Below are positions 15,771-23,381 of a stretch of 27,821 nt of DNA, in pieces. The stretch is from contig JASBYY010000039.1 of NCBI GenBank assembly GCA_029983675.1, forward strand, positions 1-27,821, written 5' to 3'. A program made the position numbers and the translations under genes. Within the stretch, counting starts at the first letter, position 1; the number at the start of each line of letters is the position of its first letter. This stretch comes from Bacteroidales bacterium (GTDB taxonomy: Bacteria > Bacteroidota > Bacteroidia > Bacteroidales > F082). The notes beneath the pieces are model-generated. The model was not told the origin of the DNA. It searched no databases and worked only from the letters and a program-made list of their open reading frames with translations.

Positions 15771-15794
15771 TCCCGATTCATATCGGGATTTTTT
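15771..15794 (+). terminator. Terminator after the tRNA-Gly pair
   Basis: TCCCGAT (15771-15777) and ATCGGGA (15782-15788) form a stem with a TCAT loop, followed by six T. Confidence 0.85.
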
Positions 15795-15824
15795 GTGTAA
15801 GGGCAGACAAACTGTCTGAAAGGC

Positions 15825-15909
15825 GCCTGAGTGGTGGAATAGGTAGACACGAGGGACTTAAAATCCCTTGGCTGATAAAGCCGTGCCGGTTCGATCCCGG
15901 CCTCGGGTA
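15825..15909 (+). tRNA. tRNA-Leu (anticodon TAA)
   Basis: This is an 85-base class II tRNA. The acceptor GCCTGAG pairs with CTCGGGT through two wobble pairs. The anticodon stem-loop AGGGA-CTTAAAA-TCCCT gives TAA. It has a long variable arm (TTGGCTGATAAAGCCGT) and the T arm GCCGG-TTCGATC-CCGGC. The discriminator is A and CCA is not encoded (CTA follows). It reads UUA and UUG codons. Confidence 0.96.
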
Positions 15910-15911
15910 CT

Positions 15912-15950
15912 AAAAACGCTCTGATAACTCACGGTTAAAAGAGCGTTTTT
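15912..15950 (+). terminator. Terminator after tRNA-Leu
   Basis: AAAAACGCTC (15912-15921) pairs with GAGCGTTTTT (15941-15950). The stop codon of the minus-strand ORF6N remnant overlaps the distal T-run. Confidence 0.85.
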
Positions 15951-16638
15951 AGTTATTCTCCTTTGATGCTTTCAAGGATTTCCACCCAACGTCCACATAA
16001 CTGTCAAAGAGAATGATGGATTTTTGAGTTTCTCGAATCAAATCGGAAGCAAAACAATACGCATCGAACACCTGTCCGTCATAGAAAATTCCCTGTTGTG
16101 GCCGAGCATTAGCATCCAGCCTTCTGAAGACCTCATCAATGCATTTGTCAGTCTCAGTTTGATAGTACTCTATGTTGGTTAAACGTTGAAAGATTTGGGC
16201 GTTGTTGGCTGGAAAGCGGCGCATAGCGGTAAGTAAAGGCACGCATGATGCGGATATTCACCTCAATGGCTGTTGGTGACAGCAACATACCGCTAAGCAT
16301 GGCGATTCCTTGTTCCGTCAAGGCATAAGGAAGGTAATTGAGATGTTTTCCACGTCCATCGTTTAAGGTCACAACTTGTGATTTTATACATTCTTCTTTC
16401 ATCAAACGAAAGAGGAAATCTTCGGAATAACGATCAGAGTTTCTTGATTCAACACTCTGGTATCCACTCCATATAACATAGCCAAATCACGATCAATCAT
16501 CACCTGTACGCCCCTGATATTCAGTATCAGCCGAGCAATGTCCGTTTGCATTGCAACAGCTTGGGTTGCTATATCAGACAAAGGGTCGCAATTTGCGGCG
16601 GGTTACTTCTCGGCGTTCCCATTAATTATCTTCGTCAT
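15949..16638 (-). pseudogene. Decayed ORF6N (KilA-N-associated) DNA-binding protein gene
   Basis: Three reading frames together encode most of an ORF6N-domain protein, a phage-type DNA-binding family. The segments in order are: MTKIINGNAEK, then an in-frame TAA (16603-16605); PLSDIATQAVAMQTDIA to DLAMLYGVDTRVLNQ; a frameshift near 16436-16450; RNSDRYSEDFLFRLMKEE and LPYALTEQGIAMLSG to IRIMRAF; a second frameshift near 16225-16242; then AMRRFPANNAQIFQRLTNIE to SIILFDSYVD. Homologues continue well past that point with ETVLTLL-like sequence, but here the frame enters VGWKSLKASKENN and stops in the tRNA-Leu terminator. So there is one nonsense codon, two frameshifts and a lost C-terminus. The break falls exactly at GTTGGGT, part of a 16-base match to the right-hand cassette junction. 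The upstream promoter box (16688) is intact. The product cannot be functional. Confidence 0.85.
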
Positions 16639-16687
16639 ATCGTTACTTTGATGGTTATTTCTAATAGTTTCAGCAACTGTAATATGT

Positions 16688-16696
16688 GCAAAAATA
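16688..16696 (-). promoter_or_regulatory. -7 promoter box of the ORF6N pseudogene
   Basis: TATTTTTGC on the minus strand fits TAnnTTTGY and lies about 50 bases upstream of the original ATG (16638). It suggests that the remnant may still be transcribed towards the tRNA-Leu terminator. Confidence 0.5.
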
Positions 16697-16820
16697 GAAT
16701 AATCCTTTACTCCCGATGCACCGCACGCATATTCGCCTTGCATATGGCTTCAACAGTGCTGTCCTAAGTGTTTTTTATACCGCATGTGCTGTTTTTTCTT
16801 ATCAATTCAAATGAATACCG

Positions 16821-16829
16821 TACTTTTGT
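16821..16829 (+). promoter_or_regulatory. -7 promoter box for the YitT-family gene
   Basis: TACTTTTGT fits TAnnTTTGY, 21 bases before ATG 16851. The rest of 16700-16820 holds nothing I recognise. Confidence 0.6.
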
Positions 16830-16850
16830 GCATCATTTATTCTTCTCATC

Positions 16851-17747
16851 ATGAAAACAAACAGTAGTAACATTATGCAAGAGGTCAAACGTTATGTAAT
16901 CATCACGTTTGCATTGTTTATGATGGCATTCGGATGGACGGCTTTTCTCATTCCAAGCCAGATTCTTGGCGGAGGTGTCGGCGGTATGGCGACATTGATA
17001 TTTTGGTCAACGGGGATATCGACCGGTATTTCCGTATTCGTGATAAATGCCATCCTCGTTTTGATTGCCATCAAGATACTTGGTTTCGGTTTCGGCATAA
17101 AAACAGTGTATTCCATCATTGTGTTGTCGATGTTTTTTTCGCTGTTGCAGCACTATATCACCGAACCGATGATGGCGGGCATCATGCAGCCTTTTGTCGA
17201 AGAGAAATTACTGTCAGCCATATTGGGCGGCGGCTTGGCGGGTTTGTCCATCGGAATAGCATTCACGCAAGGCGGCAGCACGGGAGGAACTGACATTGTT
17301 GCCATGATTGTCAACAAGTACCGCAATATTTCTCAAGGGCGTGTCATTTTGTTTTGCGACATTGTGATTATCAGTTGTTCCTATTTTGTTATCGAAACGG
17401 ACAAGGTGCAAACCATTATCTACGGCTTTTTGGTGATGAGCGTATGCAGCTATTGTATTGATCTTGTGCTGACAGGAAACAAACAATCGGTGCAGGTGTT
17501 TATCTTTTCATCGGAACCTCAGAAAATTGCCGATCGGATTGGAAATGAGATGCAGCGTGGCGTGTCGTTTATCAGGGGAAAGGGATGGTTTACAAAGCAG
17601 GAATCTGACATTCTGATGGTGGTGGCGCACAAACGCGAGTCGCAGCGCATTTTTCAGATTGTAAAGGAGGAAGACCCCAAGGCTTTTATGACCATGAACA
17701 CCGTGATGGGCGCTTACGGCAAGGGTTTCGAGCAAATCAGGAAATGA
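16851..17747 (+). CDS. YitT-family (DUF161/DUF2179) membrane protein
   Basis: This 298-residue inner-membrane protein is of the YitT type, a widespread family whose transport substrate is not established. The N-terminal YitT membrane domain has about five or six hydrophobic segments (about 14-35, 52-75, 80-100, 120-145, 163-182, 188-205). It includes the glycine-rich motifs PSQILGGGVGGMA and FTQGGSTGGTDIVAMIVNKY, hallmarks of the family. A C-terminal cytoplasmic DUF2179 domain (about 215-298: GVSFIRGKGWFTKQESDILM to MTMNTVMGAYGKGF) resembles small ligand-binding regulatory domains. ATG 16851 is set by the promoter box 21 bases upstream; an in-frame ATG nine codons later is less likely. It converges with the cysteine-peptidase operon on a shared terminator. 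Confidence 0.92.
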   Translation: MKTNSSNIMQEVKRYVIITFALFMMAFGWTAFLIPSQILGGGVGGMATLIFWSTGISTGISVFVINAILVLIAIKILGFGFGIKTVYSIIVLSMFFSLLQHYITEPMMAGIMQPFVEEKLLSAILGGGLAGLSIGIAFTQGGSTGGTDIVAMIVNKYRNISQGRVILFCDIVIISCSYFVIETDKVQTIIYGFLVMSVCSYCIDLVLTGNKQSVQVFIFSSEPQKIADRIGNEMQRGVSFIRGKGWFTKQESDILMVVAHKRESQRIFQIVKEEDPKAFMTMNTVMGAYGKGFEQIRK

Positions 17748-17772
17748 AAATGTTAAGGTCCTTTATGCAATA

Positions 17773-17806
17773 AAAAATGGCGGGATGAACACACCCCGCC
17801 ATTTTT
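17773..17806. terminator. Bidirectional terminator between the YitT gene and the peptidase operon
   Basis: AAAAATGGCGGG (17773-17784) and CCCGCCATTTTT (17795-17806) form a perfect 12-base stem with T-runs on both strands. Confidence 0.9.
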
Positions 17807-17824
17807 CGTATGAGATGAACCGAT

Positions 17825-19057
17825 TTATTTGATACCCAATTTCTTGGCGATATCTTTTGGAAGTGCGTTCTTGTGAACCACGATGTTCATGGTCTTGTAG
17901 CGGGCGAAAGCTTTCGATACGTACCAAATGCCTTTGTAGTTGCCGGCATCGCCCCATGAGTTCTTCACCATGTAATATTCGTTGCCGATTTGGTCTTTGG
18001 CTTTGCCGTATATGATCATGCCGTGGTCGTCGCCGGTCTCGTAATTGTCGTAACCGATTTGACGTTCCTTTTGCGTGACCCATTTTTGAGGTGTAGGGCC
18101 ATTCTGGGCTTCTTTTTTCCTGTCGGAAGCAGACATGCCCAGCCAGTGAGCCATGTCGCTGCCTGTGAGGTCTTTGTCTTTGGCTTCGAAGTCGGGAAGG
18201 ACGGCCACGCCGGCCATCTTGCCTCTGAGCCAACCGCTTTCGCTGACATCGGAACCCCAAGCGATGGGATAGCCGTTTTCGATGGCGTTATCGAATACTT
18301 GCATCAGCTCGTCGATAGGGAGGTTGTAGGCTTGTCCCCAACGCCAGTTGTCCTGTACTTCGATGACAAACTGTTCGTAGAAAGGATGGTGCGTGAAAGA
18401 AGTAAGGTTGACATAGTCGTCCATGTTCAGACCGGTTGACTGGGCGAAGGACATGGGAGTGTACTTCTTTCCGTTATAGGTGAACTCTTCGGGAAGCTTG
18501 CCGAGGTAGGCGTCATATATGCCTGCCAATGCCTTTTTCCACAAAGGATTGCCGTCGGCATCCATCTGGATTTTTCTGCTTTTGATGACACCGGCTACAA
18601 AAGGTTCGGAAACGGCAGAAAGTTCGCTGAAGTTCGACAAAGAGTCGCCGTGCATTTTTCCGGCAGGCATTTCGCAATCGGGAACAAGGCCGTAGTGCTT
18701 GATGCCGTAAACAACGTCGCCGAAAGAACCGCCTTGAGAGAATGACACGTCGCCATGCGTGCGGACGGCGGCTTCGGCACGGTCGAGATAGGTGTGGTAC
18801 ACGGTGAACATTTCCGAGAAATCGTACTCGGGTTTGCCCATACGAAGCAACTCCGCTTCAAAGAAAGCCATACCGGAATAGCACCAGCAGGTGCCGGCTT
18901 GGTTTTGGTCTTTTACCGAGGTGATGGGTAATTCCTTGACGGTTTCGAATTTGAAGCCTTCGCTTTCTTCTTTCTCGGCAGCATTGGGCTGCGGTTGAGC
19001 AATAGCGGTGATGGTGAGCAGCATGGTAGCTGCGGTCAGTACATGTTTGAAATTCAT
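17825..19057 (-). CDS. Exported C1B (PepC/bleomycin hydrolase-like) cysteine peptidase, copy 1
   Basis: This 410-residue papain-fold peptidase belongs to the PepC/bleomycin hydrolase branch. A signal peptide at 1-20 (LTAATMLLTITAIAQ) places it in the periplasm or outside, unlike the cytoplasmic PepC of firmicutes. The catalytic Cys57 lies in QNQAGTCWCYS with Gln51 as oxyanion residue. His345 is in GDDHGMIIYGK and Asn366 in VKNSWGD, so the triad is intact. SQGGSFGDVVYGIKHYGLVP (about 116-135) is typical of the family. It is the last gene of a three-gene operon, 34 bases after its paralogue, and ends at the terminator 17773-17806. A second membrane segment is absent, as is a T9SS domain, so export is probably Sec-only. 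The substrate is unknown; aminopeptidase activity is likely. Confidence 0.9.
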   Translation of the reverse strand: MNFKHVLTAATMLLTITAIAQPQPNAAEKEESEGFKFETVKELPITSVKDQNQAGTCWCYSGMAFFEAELLRMGKPEYDFSEMFTVYHTYLDRAEAAVRTHGDVSFSQGGSFGDVVYGIKHYGLVPDCEMPAGKMHGDSLSNFSELSAVSEPFVAGVIKSRKIQMDADGNPLWKKALAGIYDAYLGKLPEEFTYNGKKYTPMSFAQSTGLNMDDYVNLTSFTHHPFYEQFVIEVQDNWRWGQAYNLPIDELMQVFDNAIENGYPIAWGSDVSESGWLRGKMAGVAVLPDFEAKDKDLTGSDMAHWLGMSASDRKKEAQNGPTPQKWVTQKERQIGYDNYETGDDHGMIIYGKAKDQIGNEYYMVKNSWGDAGNYKGIWYVSKAFARYKTMNIVVHKNALPKDIAKKLGIK

Positions 19058-19091
19058 GATGTTGTTATGATTTTGATGTTAAGTGACAGAT

Positions 19092-20303
19092 TTATAAACT
19101 CAAACGTTTGCTGATGTTTTTCGGCAATGCGTCCTTGTGTAAGGTGAAAAAGATGGTGTGAAGTCTGACATACGATTCGGAACAGAACCAATAGCCGTCA
19201 TAGCCCATGTTGTCGGTACCCCAAGAGTTTTTCACCTTGTAGTATTTGGTGCCGTTTTGATCTTTGGCGATTCCAACGATGAGCATACTGTGGTCGTCGG
19301 TGGTCTCCCAGTTGTCGTAAGCTTTCTGGTGTTCTTCGGGGGTGATGGCCTTTTCGGCGACCACCTCTTCAAAAGCATACAGCTTGTCTTTGATTTCGCG
19401 GTCGGTCATTTCGGCATACTTTTCAGGATGCTTTGCCTTCAGCTTGTCAATGTCATCGTCAGGAACAATGCCGACACCCTCCTTGCGCGAAAACCCTTTG
19501 TCGCTGACATCTTGTGCCCAGCCAACAGTATAGCCGTTTTCGAGAGCATGGTCTAAAGCAGCCATCAGGTCGTCAAGGGGCATGTTGTATGCGGGAGTCC
19601 ATGTCCAGTTGTCAGGTATTTCGACCACGAAAGGCTTGTCGTAGGCGACATGCGTGAACGAGGCGATTTCAATGTAGTTTTCAGGGTCGATGGGATAGGC
19701 CTGGGCGAAAGACTTGGCGGTATGTTTCTTTCCATCGGCAGTGAAAGTCTCCGGCACTTTGCCGAGATAGGAGTCAAGGATGCCCGGGAGCACATCCTGC
19801 CAAACGGGAGTGAGTTTGCCATTGCCACGTTTGAGCACGGCATTGGCATAGGCGCTGATGACATCGTTCATCTCGTTGTGGGCGTGACGCTTTTCACCGA
19901 TGACCATGCCTTCGTAGTCTTGCTGCGGCATCATGCCGTACTTGTCGATCATGTAGAGCACATCGCACACCTCGCCGCCTTGGCTGAGCGTGCTGCATCC
20001 GTGCATTCTTACGTAACGGTTTACTTTGTCGGTCCACGCATTGCGAACGGTGAACATCTCCGAAAGGTCGAAATTCTTGCCGTAAAGACGAAGTATCTCG
20101 GCTTCCACAAATCCGATACCGGCAAAGCACCAGCAGGTGCCAGAGCTGCCTTGGTTTCCAATGGGCGTGTGCGGCACGTTGGTGATTTCGGTTATCTGAT
20201 AAAGACGCGAGGTTTCTTTTTCTTTGTCCTGAGCACAAATTGTTGATGCTGAGAAGAATGTCAGCATAAGTGTCAGGAAAGCTGCTGTTTTCAGACTTGA
20301 CAT
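19092..20303 (-). CDS. Exported C1B (PepC/bleomycin hydrolase-like) cysteine peptidase, copy 2
   Basis: This is a 403-residue paralogue of the downstream gene, with the same architecture. It has a signal peptide (about 1-24, FLTLMLTFFSASTICAQ), catalytic Cys57 in NQGSSGTCWCFA with Gln51, His338 in TDDHSMLIVG, and Asn359 in VKNSWGTD. Both copies also share the ending DALPKNIS/NALPKDIA. Sequence between the motifs has diverged considerably, so the duplication is not recent. I start at ATG 20303 (MSSLKTAAF) because the in-frame TTG at 20327 overlaps the upstream stop and would add a charged stretch ahead of the signal sequence. The start lies 14 bases after the C10 peptidase stop, arguing strongly for one transcript. 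There is no T9SS sorting domain. Confidence 0.9.
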   Translation of the reverse strand: MSSLKTAAFLTLMLTFFSASTICAQDKEKETSRLYQITEITNVPHTPIGNQGSSGTCWCFAGIGFVEAEILRLYGKNFDLSEMFTVRNAWTDKVNRYVRMHGCSTLSQGGEVCDVLYMIDKYGMMPQQDYEGMVIGEKRHAHNEMNDVISAYANAVLKRGNGKLTPVWQDVLPGILDSYLGKVPETFTADGKKHTAKSFAQAYPIDPENYIEIASFTHVAYDKPFVVEIPDNWTWTPAYNMPLDDLMAALDHALENGYTVGWAQDVSDKGFSRKEGVGIVPDDDIDKLKAKHPEKYAEMTDREIKDKLYAFEEVVAEKAITPEEHQKAYDNWETTDDHSMLIVGIAKDQNGTKYYKVKNSWGTDNMGYDGYWFCSESYVRLHTIFFTLHKDALPKNISKRLSL

Positions 20304-20317
20304 GGTTTTGATGTTTT

Positions 20318-23122
20318 TTAGTTGCAAATAACGATTTTACTCATGTTGTTGCCCGCCTCTGAAGTCGTTCTGATGAAATAGGTTCCTTCTGTCAGATGAG
20401 AGAGGTTGAGCATGGCGTCGTGGCTGTCTGAAGTGGTGCGTAGCACTTCTTGACCAAACACGTTGAACACGATGATCTCCTTATGTCCCTTGGCAATGAC
20501 GTGAACCATTCCTGTGGAGGGATTGGGATAAATGGCGACGGGTATCTGATTCTCTGCAATGGATGTCATGCTGACACATGCGGTGTTTGAAGGGCTGGAT
20601 TCTACATTTCCAATGACACCGGTAACCGTGTAGCAGCACCAGTTTTCCGAAGGCGATACGTCAGAATATGTGCATTCCGAACTGACTGTGGCAATGCGTT
20701 TGCCGTTGCGATATACATTGTATGCTGTTGCGCCATGGGCGGGATCCCATTTTAATAGGATAACGCCGTTTTCATCTTTTTCAGCGGAGAGGTGATTGGG
20801 AATTATGGTCTTGTTGACTAAAACGTGGTTCAGATTTGGGTTGTTGTGTGCAAGTGCCGGTGCTGATTCGCAGTCGGAATCATTATAGTACGCCGTCATT
20901 TGGTATTGGTAGCGTGCTCCATCGGGGAGGTTGGAGAGATCGGTCATCTCGGTCTGTGACGCATTGACGAGCTTGATGCGCTTATAGGCTTCTCCGTTCG
21001 TTTTTCTGTAGATAAAATATCCGGTTAAGTCTTCCGATGCCGGACGCTCCCAATGCAGCTTGGTGCGTCCGTTTTCAAGTCTTTCATAGTAGAAATTGTG
21101 GGGTGCTTCGCAGGTGTTGGTTGCTGGTGTGCAGCATTCGTTGGAAGGCTGGGTCTCTCCATTGGTGCAAAAAGCTGTAACAAAATAGCAATGGTTTTCA
21201 TGTGCGGCACCGGCATCGGTGAAGGTTGTCGCATTATGAACCATATCGTAAAGGATGCCGTCGCGATAAATGTTGAATCCTAATTCTCCGGTGGTGGCCG
21301 AAGTCCAGGTGACAACCGCATCGTTGCCATTAATGGTCACATTTGTAGCGTATGGGGCATCGCAAGATTCAGTGCTTCCGCAGGCATTGTTGGTCTCGTA
21401 AAAAATACCGATGGGCATATCGGAAGAGTTCCCATCGAAGTTGAAAACGGTGTCGTTGCTGTTGTCTAAGATGGCAAAAGCAATATCGATGGGAGTTTGC
21501 GGGGCAATCCAGGTAAAGGCGACCCTGCCTTGTGGCATTTCAATTTGTTTGCTTTGTGTTCCTGCTTCAGCGGATGTTATTTCGTCAATCACGGATCCTG
21601 TCGAATTGCGGAAAACCAACTTGCCTCCCTGCCATCCATTGCTGCCGTCGGCAGTGGTGCTGACGGTCCATGTGCAGGTGGGACCCAAGTTGATATTGTT
21701 GGCGAAGGCTTTGCACCCTACAACGCCTTGACAGACGGCATAAACCGCATAACTGACCGAGGTGGGGATGCCGTCGTGATCGACAAAACTCATGGTGGCG
21801 CCGGGCGTTGTCGCTTCGGTTTCATGAATGATGATGCCATTCTTCATGACAACCATTTTCTCTATGTTGGGAAGCGTGTTGTTGTTTGTGGTTTTCGTCG
21901 GGTTGGTCCAAGAAAGGGTGGCAGAAAACTCATTGTCCAAATTAGGGATGGCCCTGAAATTGGAAGGTGCGAGCGAAGTGTAGTTGTACGCGTTTTCAGG
22001 AACAAAATTAAAGATGGCTCCTGCATCGCCGGAGAAATCAATCTCGTCGATAACGAACCAGCCGTCACCGCTTCCGCCCCAACCCCAGTTGAAATGAAAT
22101 AGATCGTTGTCGTCGTAGCCATCGCACACAAAGGCGTGTCCTCCATCGGCATTGTGACCTGAATAATACACAGGCCATCCCAAATCGAAAGATTCCTTTA
22201 GCATGTCTTGCCATTGAGAAAGAGAATGATTGTAACGAGAACGGTAAACGGCGTGTTCCGAATAGGAAAAATAATTCATGATGGCTTCCGGAACATCAAA
22301 TGAGTAGGCTCCGCTGCCTTTTGGACTGTACATCATGTTCACTGCAACGCCGCAATGGTACATCAGCTGGGCAACAGCATTGATTTCTTCTTCGGGGGAG
22401 CCGTTGGAAATGCGAAGAGGCATCTTGTCCCACCGGTAAGTCGTTTCACCGAAATTAGCCGTTTGCGTGGGGTATGAAGGATAGCTGCCCCAGCCCCCAT
22501 TAGGGGTGTAACTGTGCGTTCCGATGCCTTGTGTCGGATAATCCCAGTATTTCATCAATTGTGACATGGCTGTAGCCACGCAGCCAGCATAGGCTCGTCC
22601 TCCGGGACCGCCGTGATCATCCGGACAGAAGCGGTTGTAAGGATCGTTTTGGTTCCAAAGCGTTTGCACCAAATGGGTGGCGGCTTTCCCGTTGTTGCGC
22701 GAGGCGACATTGCCAGAATTGAGCAGCAGTTTCCACTCGGAGGCAACATCTGCACTTTGCTTGCGAAGGTGTTGCTGGGAGCGCCCTTTGACAATGTTGT
22801 CGAGATAATAGGACAGTTCCGGCGACATGTTTTCGGTTTTGAACCTTCCTTCTGTGGAATAACCCACAATGGGACGGTAGCAATCATCGGCAGAAACGAT
22901 GACAAAGCAGGTCCCTCCTACATTGAAGGTGTAGAAACAGTTCTCGCCACGTTCATTGCTGGCGGAATAAACAAGTTCGAGCTCGGCGTTGCGCATGGCA
23001 AAGCGGGTTTCAGTGAACTTTTGGGCGATGCCTTTGGCTGTCGATAAATCAACCGGATTTGCTTGAAGCATGCCTGCACTCATGATGAGTATGGTGGAAA
23101 GAAATAAAAACGCTCTTTTCAT
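20318..23122 (-). CDS. Secreted C10 (streptopain/SpeB-like) cysteine protease with T9SS sorting domain
   Basis: This 934-residue secreted protease belongs to the family of SpeB and the Porphyromonas PrtT-type enzymes. Order: signal peptide (1-21); Spi-type inhibitory propeptide (about 22-145); C10 catalytic domain (about 146-375) with Cys181 in GGRAYAGCVATAMSQ, His329 in DGGHAFVCDGY and the HFNWGWGG strand at 343-350; at least three fibronectin III-like modules (for example GFNIYRDGILYD, GYFIYRKTNGEAY and AYNVYRNGKRIA); then a type A T9SS C-terminal domain from about 858 (IPVAIYPNPSTG to the end, with VFNVFGQEV and LTEGTYFIR). It should cross the outer membrane by T9SS and be cell-attached or released. 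ATG 23122 gives a clean signal peptide and lies 26 bases after a promoter box; the frame is open 101 codons further but lies beyond the promoter. It leads the operon with the two C1B peptidases. Confidence 0.93.
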   Translation of the reverse strand: MKRAFLFLSTILIMSAGMLQANPVDLSTAKGIAQKFTETRFAMRNAELELVYSASNERGENCFYTFNVGGTCFVIVSADDCYRPIVGYSTEGRFKTENMSPELSYYLDNIVKGRSQQHLRKQSADVASEWKLLLNSGNVASRNNGKAATHLVQTLWNQNDPYNRFCPDDHGGPGGRAYAGCVATAMSQLMKYWDYPTQGIGTHSYTPNGGWGSYPSYPTQTANFGETTYRWDKMPLRISNGSPEEEINAVAQLMYHCGVAVNMMYSPKGSGAYSFDVPEAIMNYFSYSEHAVYRSRYNHSLSQWQDMLKESFDLGWPVYYSGHNADGGHAFVCDGYDDNDLFHFNWGWGGSGDGWFVIDEIDFSGDAGAIFNFVPENAYNYTSLAPSNFRAIPNLDNEFSATLSWTNPTKTTNNNTLPNIEKMVVMKNGIIIHETEATTPGATMSFVDHDGIPTSVSYAVYAVCQGVVGCKAFANNINLGPTCTWTVSTTADGSNGWQGGKLVFRNSTGSVIDEITSAEAGTQSKQIEMPQGRVAFTWIAPQTPIDIAFAILDNSNDTVFNFDGNSSDMPIGIFYETNNACGSTESCDAPYATNVTINGNDAVVTWTSATTGELGFNIYRDGILYDMVHNATTFTDAGAAHENHCYFVTAFCTNGETQPSNECCTPATNTCEAPHNFYYERLENGRTKLHWERPASEDLTGYFIYRKTNGEAYKRIKLVNASQTEMTDLSNLPDGARYQYQMTAYYNDSDCESAPALAHNNPNLNHVLVNKTIIPNHLSAEKDENGVILLKWDPAHGATAYNVYRNGKRIATVSSECTYSDVSPSENWCCYTVTGVIGNVESSPSNTACVSMTSIAENQIPVAIYPNPSTGMVHVIAKGHKEIIVFNVFGQEVLRTTSDSHDAMLNLSHLTEGTYFIRTTSEAGNNMSKIVICN

Positions 23123-23148
23123 TTTGCAGTAAGATGTTGAATTAGGCG

Positions 23149-23157
23149 GCAAATGTA
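23149..23157 (-). promoter_or_regulatory. -7 promoter box of the cysteine-peptidase operon
   Basis: TACATTTGC on the minus strand fits TAnnTTTGY, predicting transcription from about 23143 and a leader of roughly 20 bases. It is divergent from the cysteate synthase promoter, with about 190 bases between them. Confidence 0.65.
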
Positions 23158-23343
23158 CTAATTCTTTCCAATAGGTTGAATATGAATGCAGCAAAAGTTT
23201 TGGATTGCTGTTACAAGGGAAGATTGCGTGTTTTTGTGGAAAAGAGGCGTTGTCTTCAGTAGCCGTTTGAGCATTTGCGGCTCTATTATTTCTCTTGATG
23301 AAAATATAGTAACAGTCTTTACAGTCAATTGCCTTACTTTTTA

Positions 23344-23352
23344 TATTTTTGC
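23344..23352 (+). promoter_or_regulatory. -7 promoter box for cysteate synthase
   Basis: TATTTTTGC fits TAnnTTTGY; TTTA at about 23317-23320 is a weak -33 candidate. Transcription near 23358 would exclude the upstream TTG (23349) as start codon. Confidence 0.6.
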
Positions 23353-23381
23353 CGAAGTTTATCAAACAAAAGAAAAAGAAT

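Noticed and set aside
22613..23047. Plus-strand frames opposite the C10 protease
   Set aside because: Antisense to the propeptide and catalytic domain; no recognisable protein.
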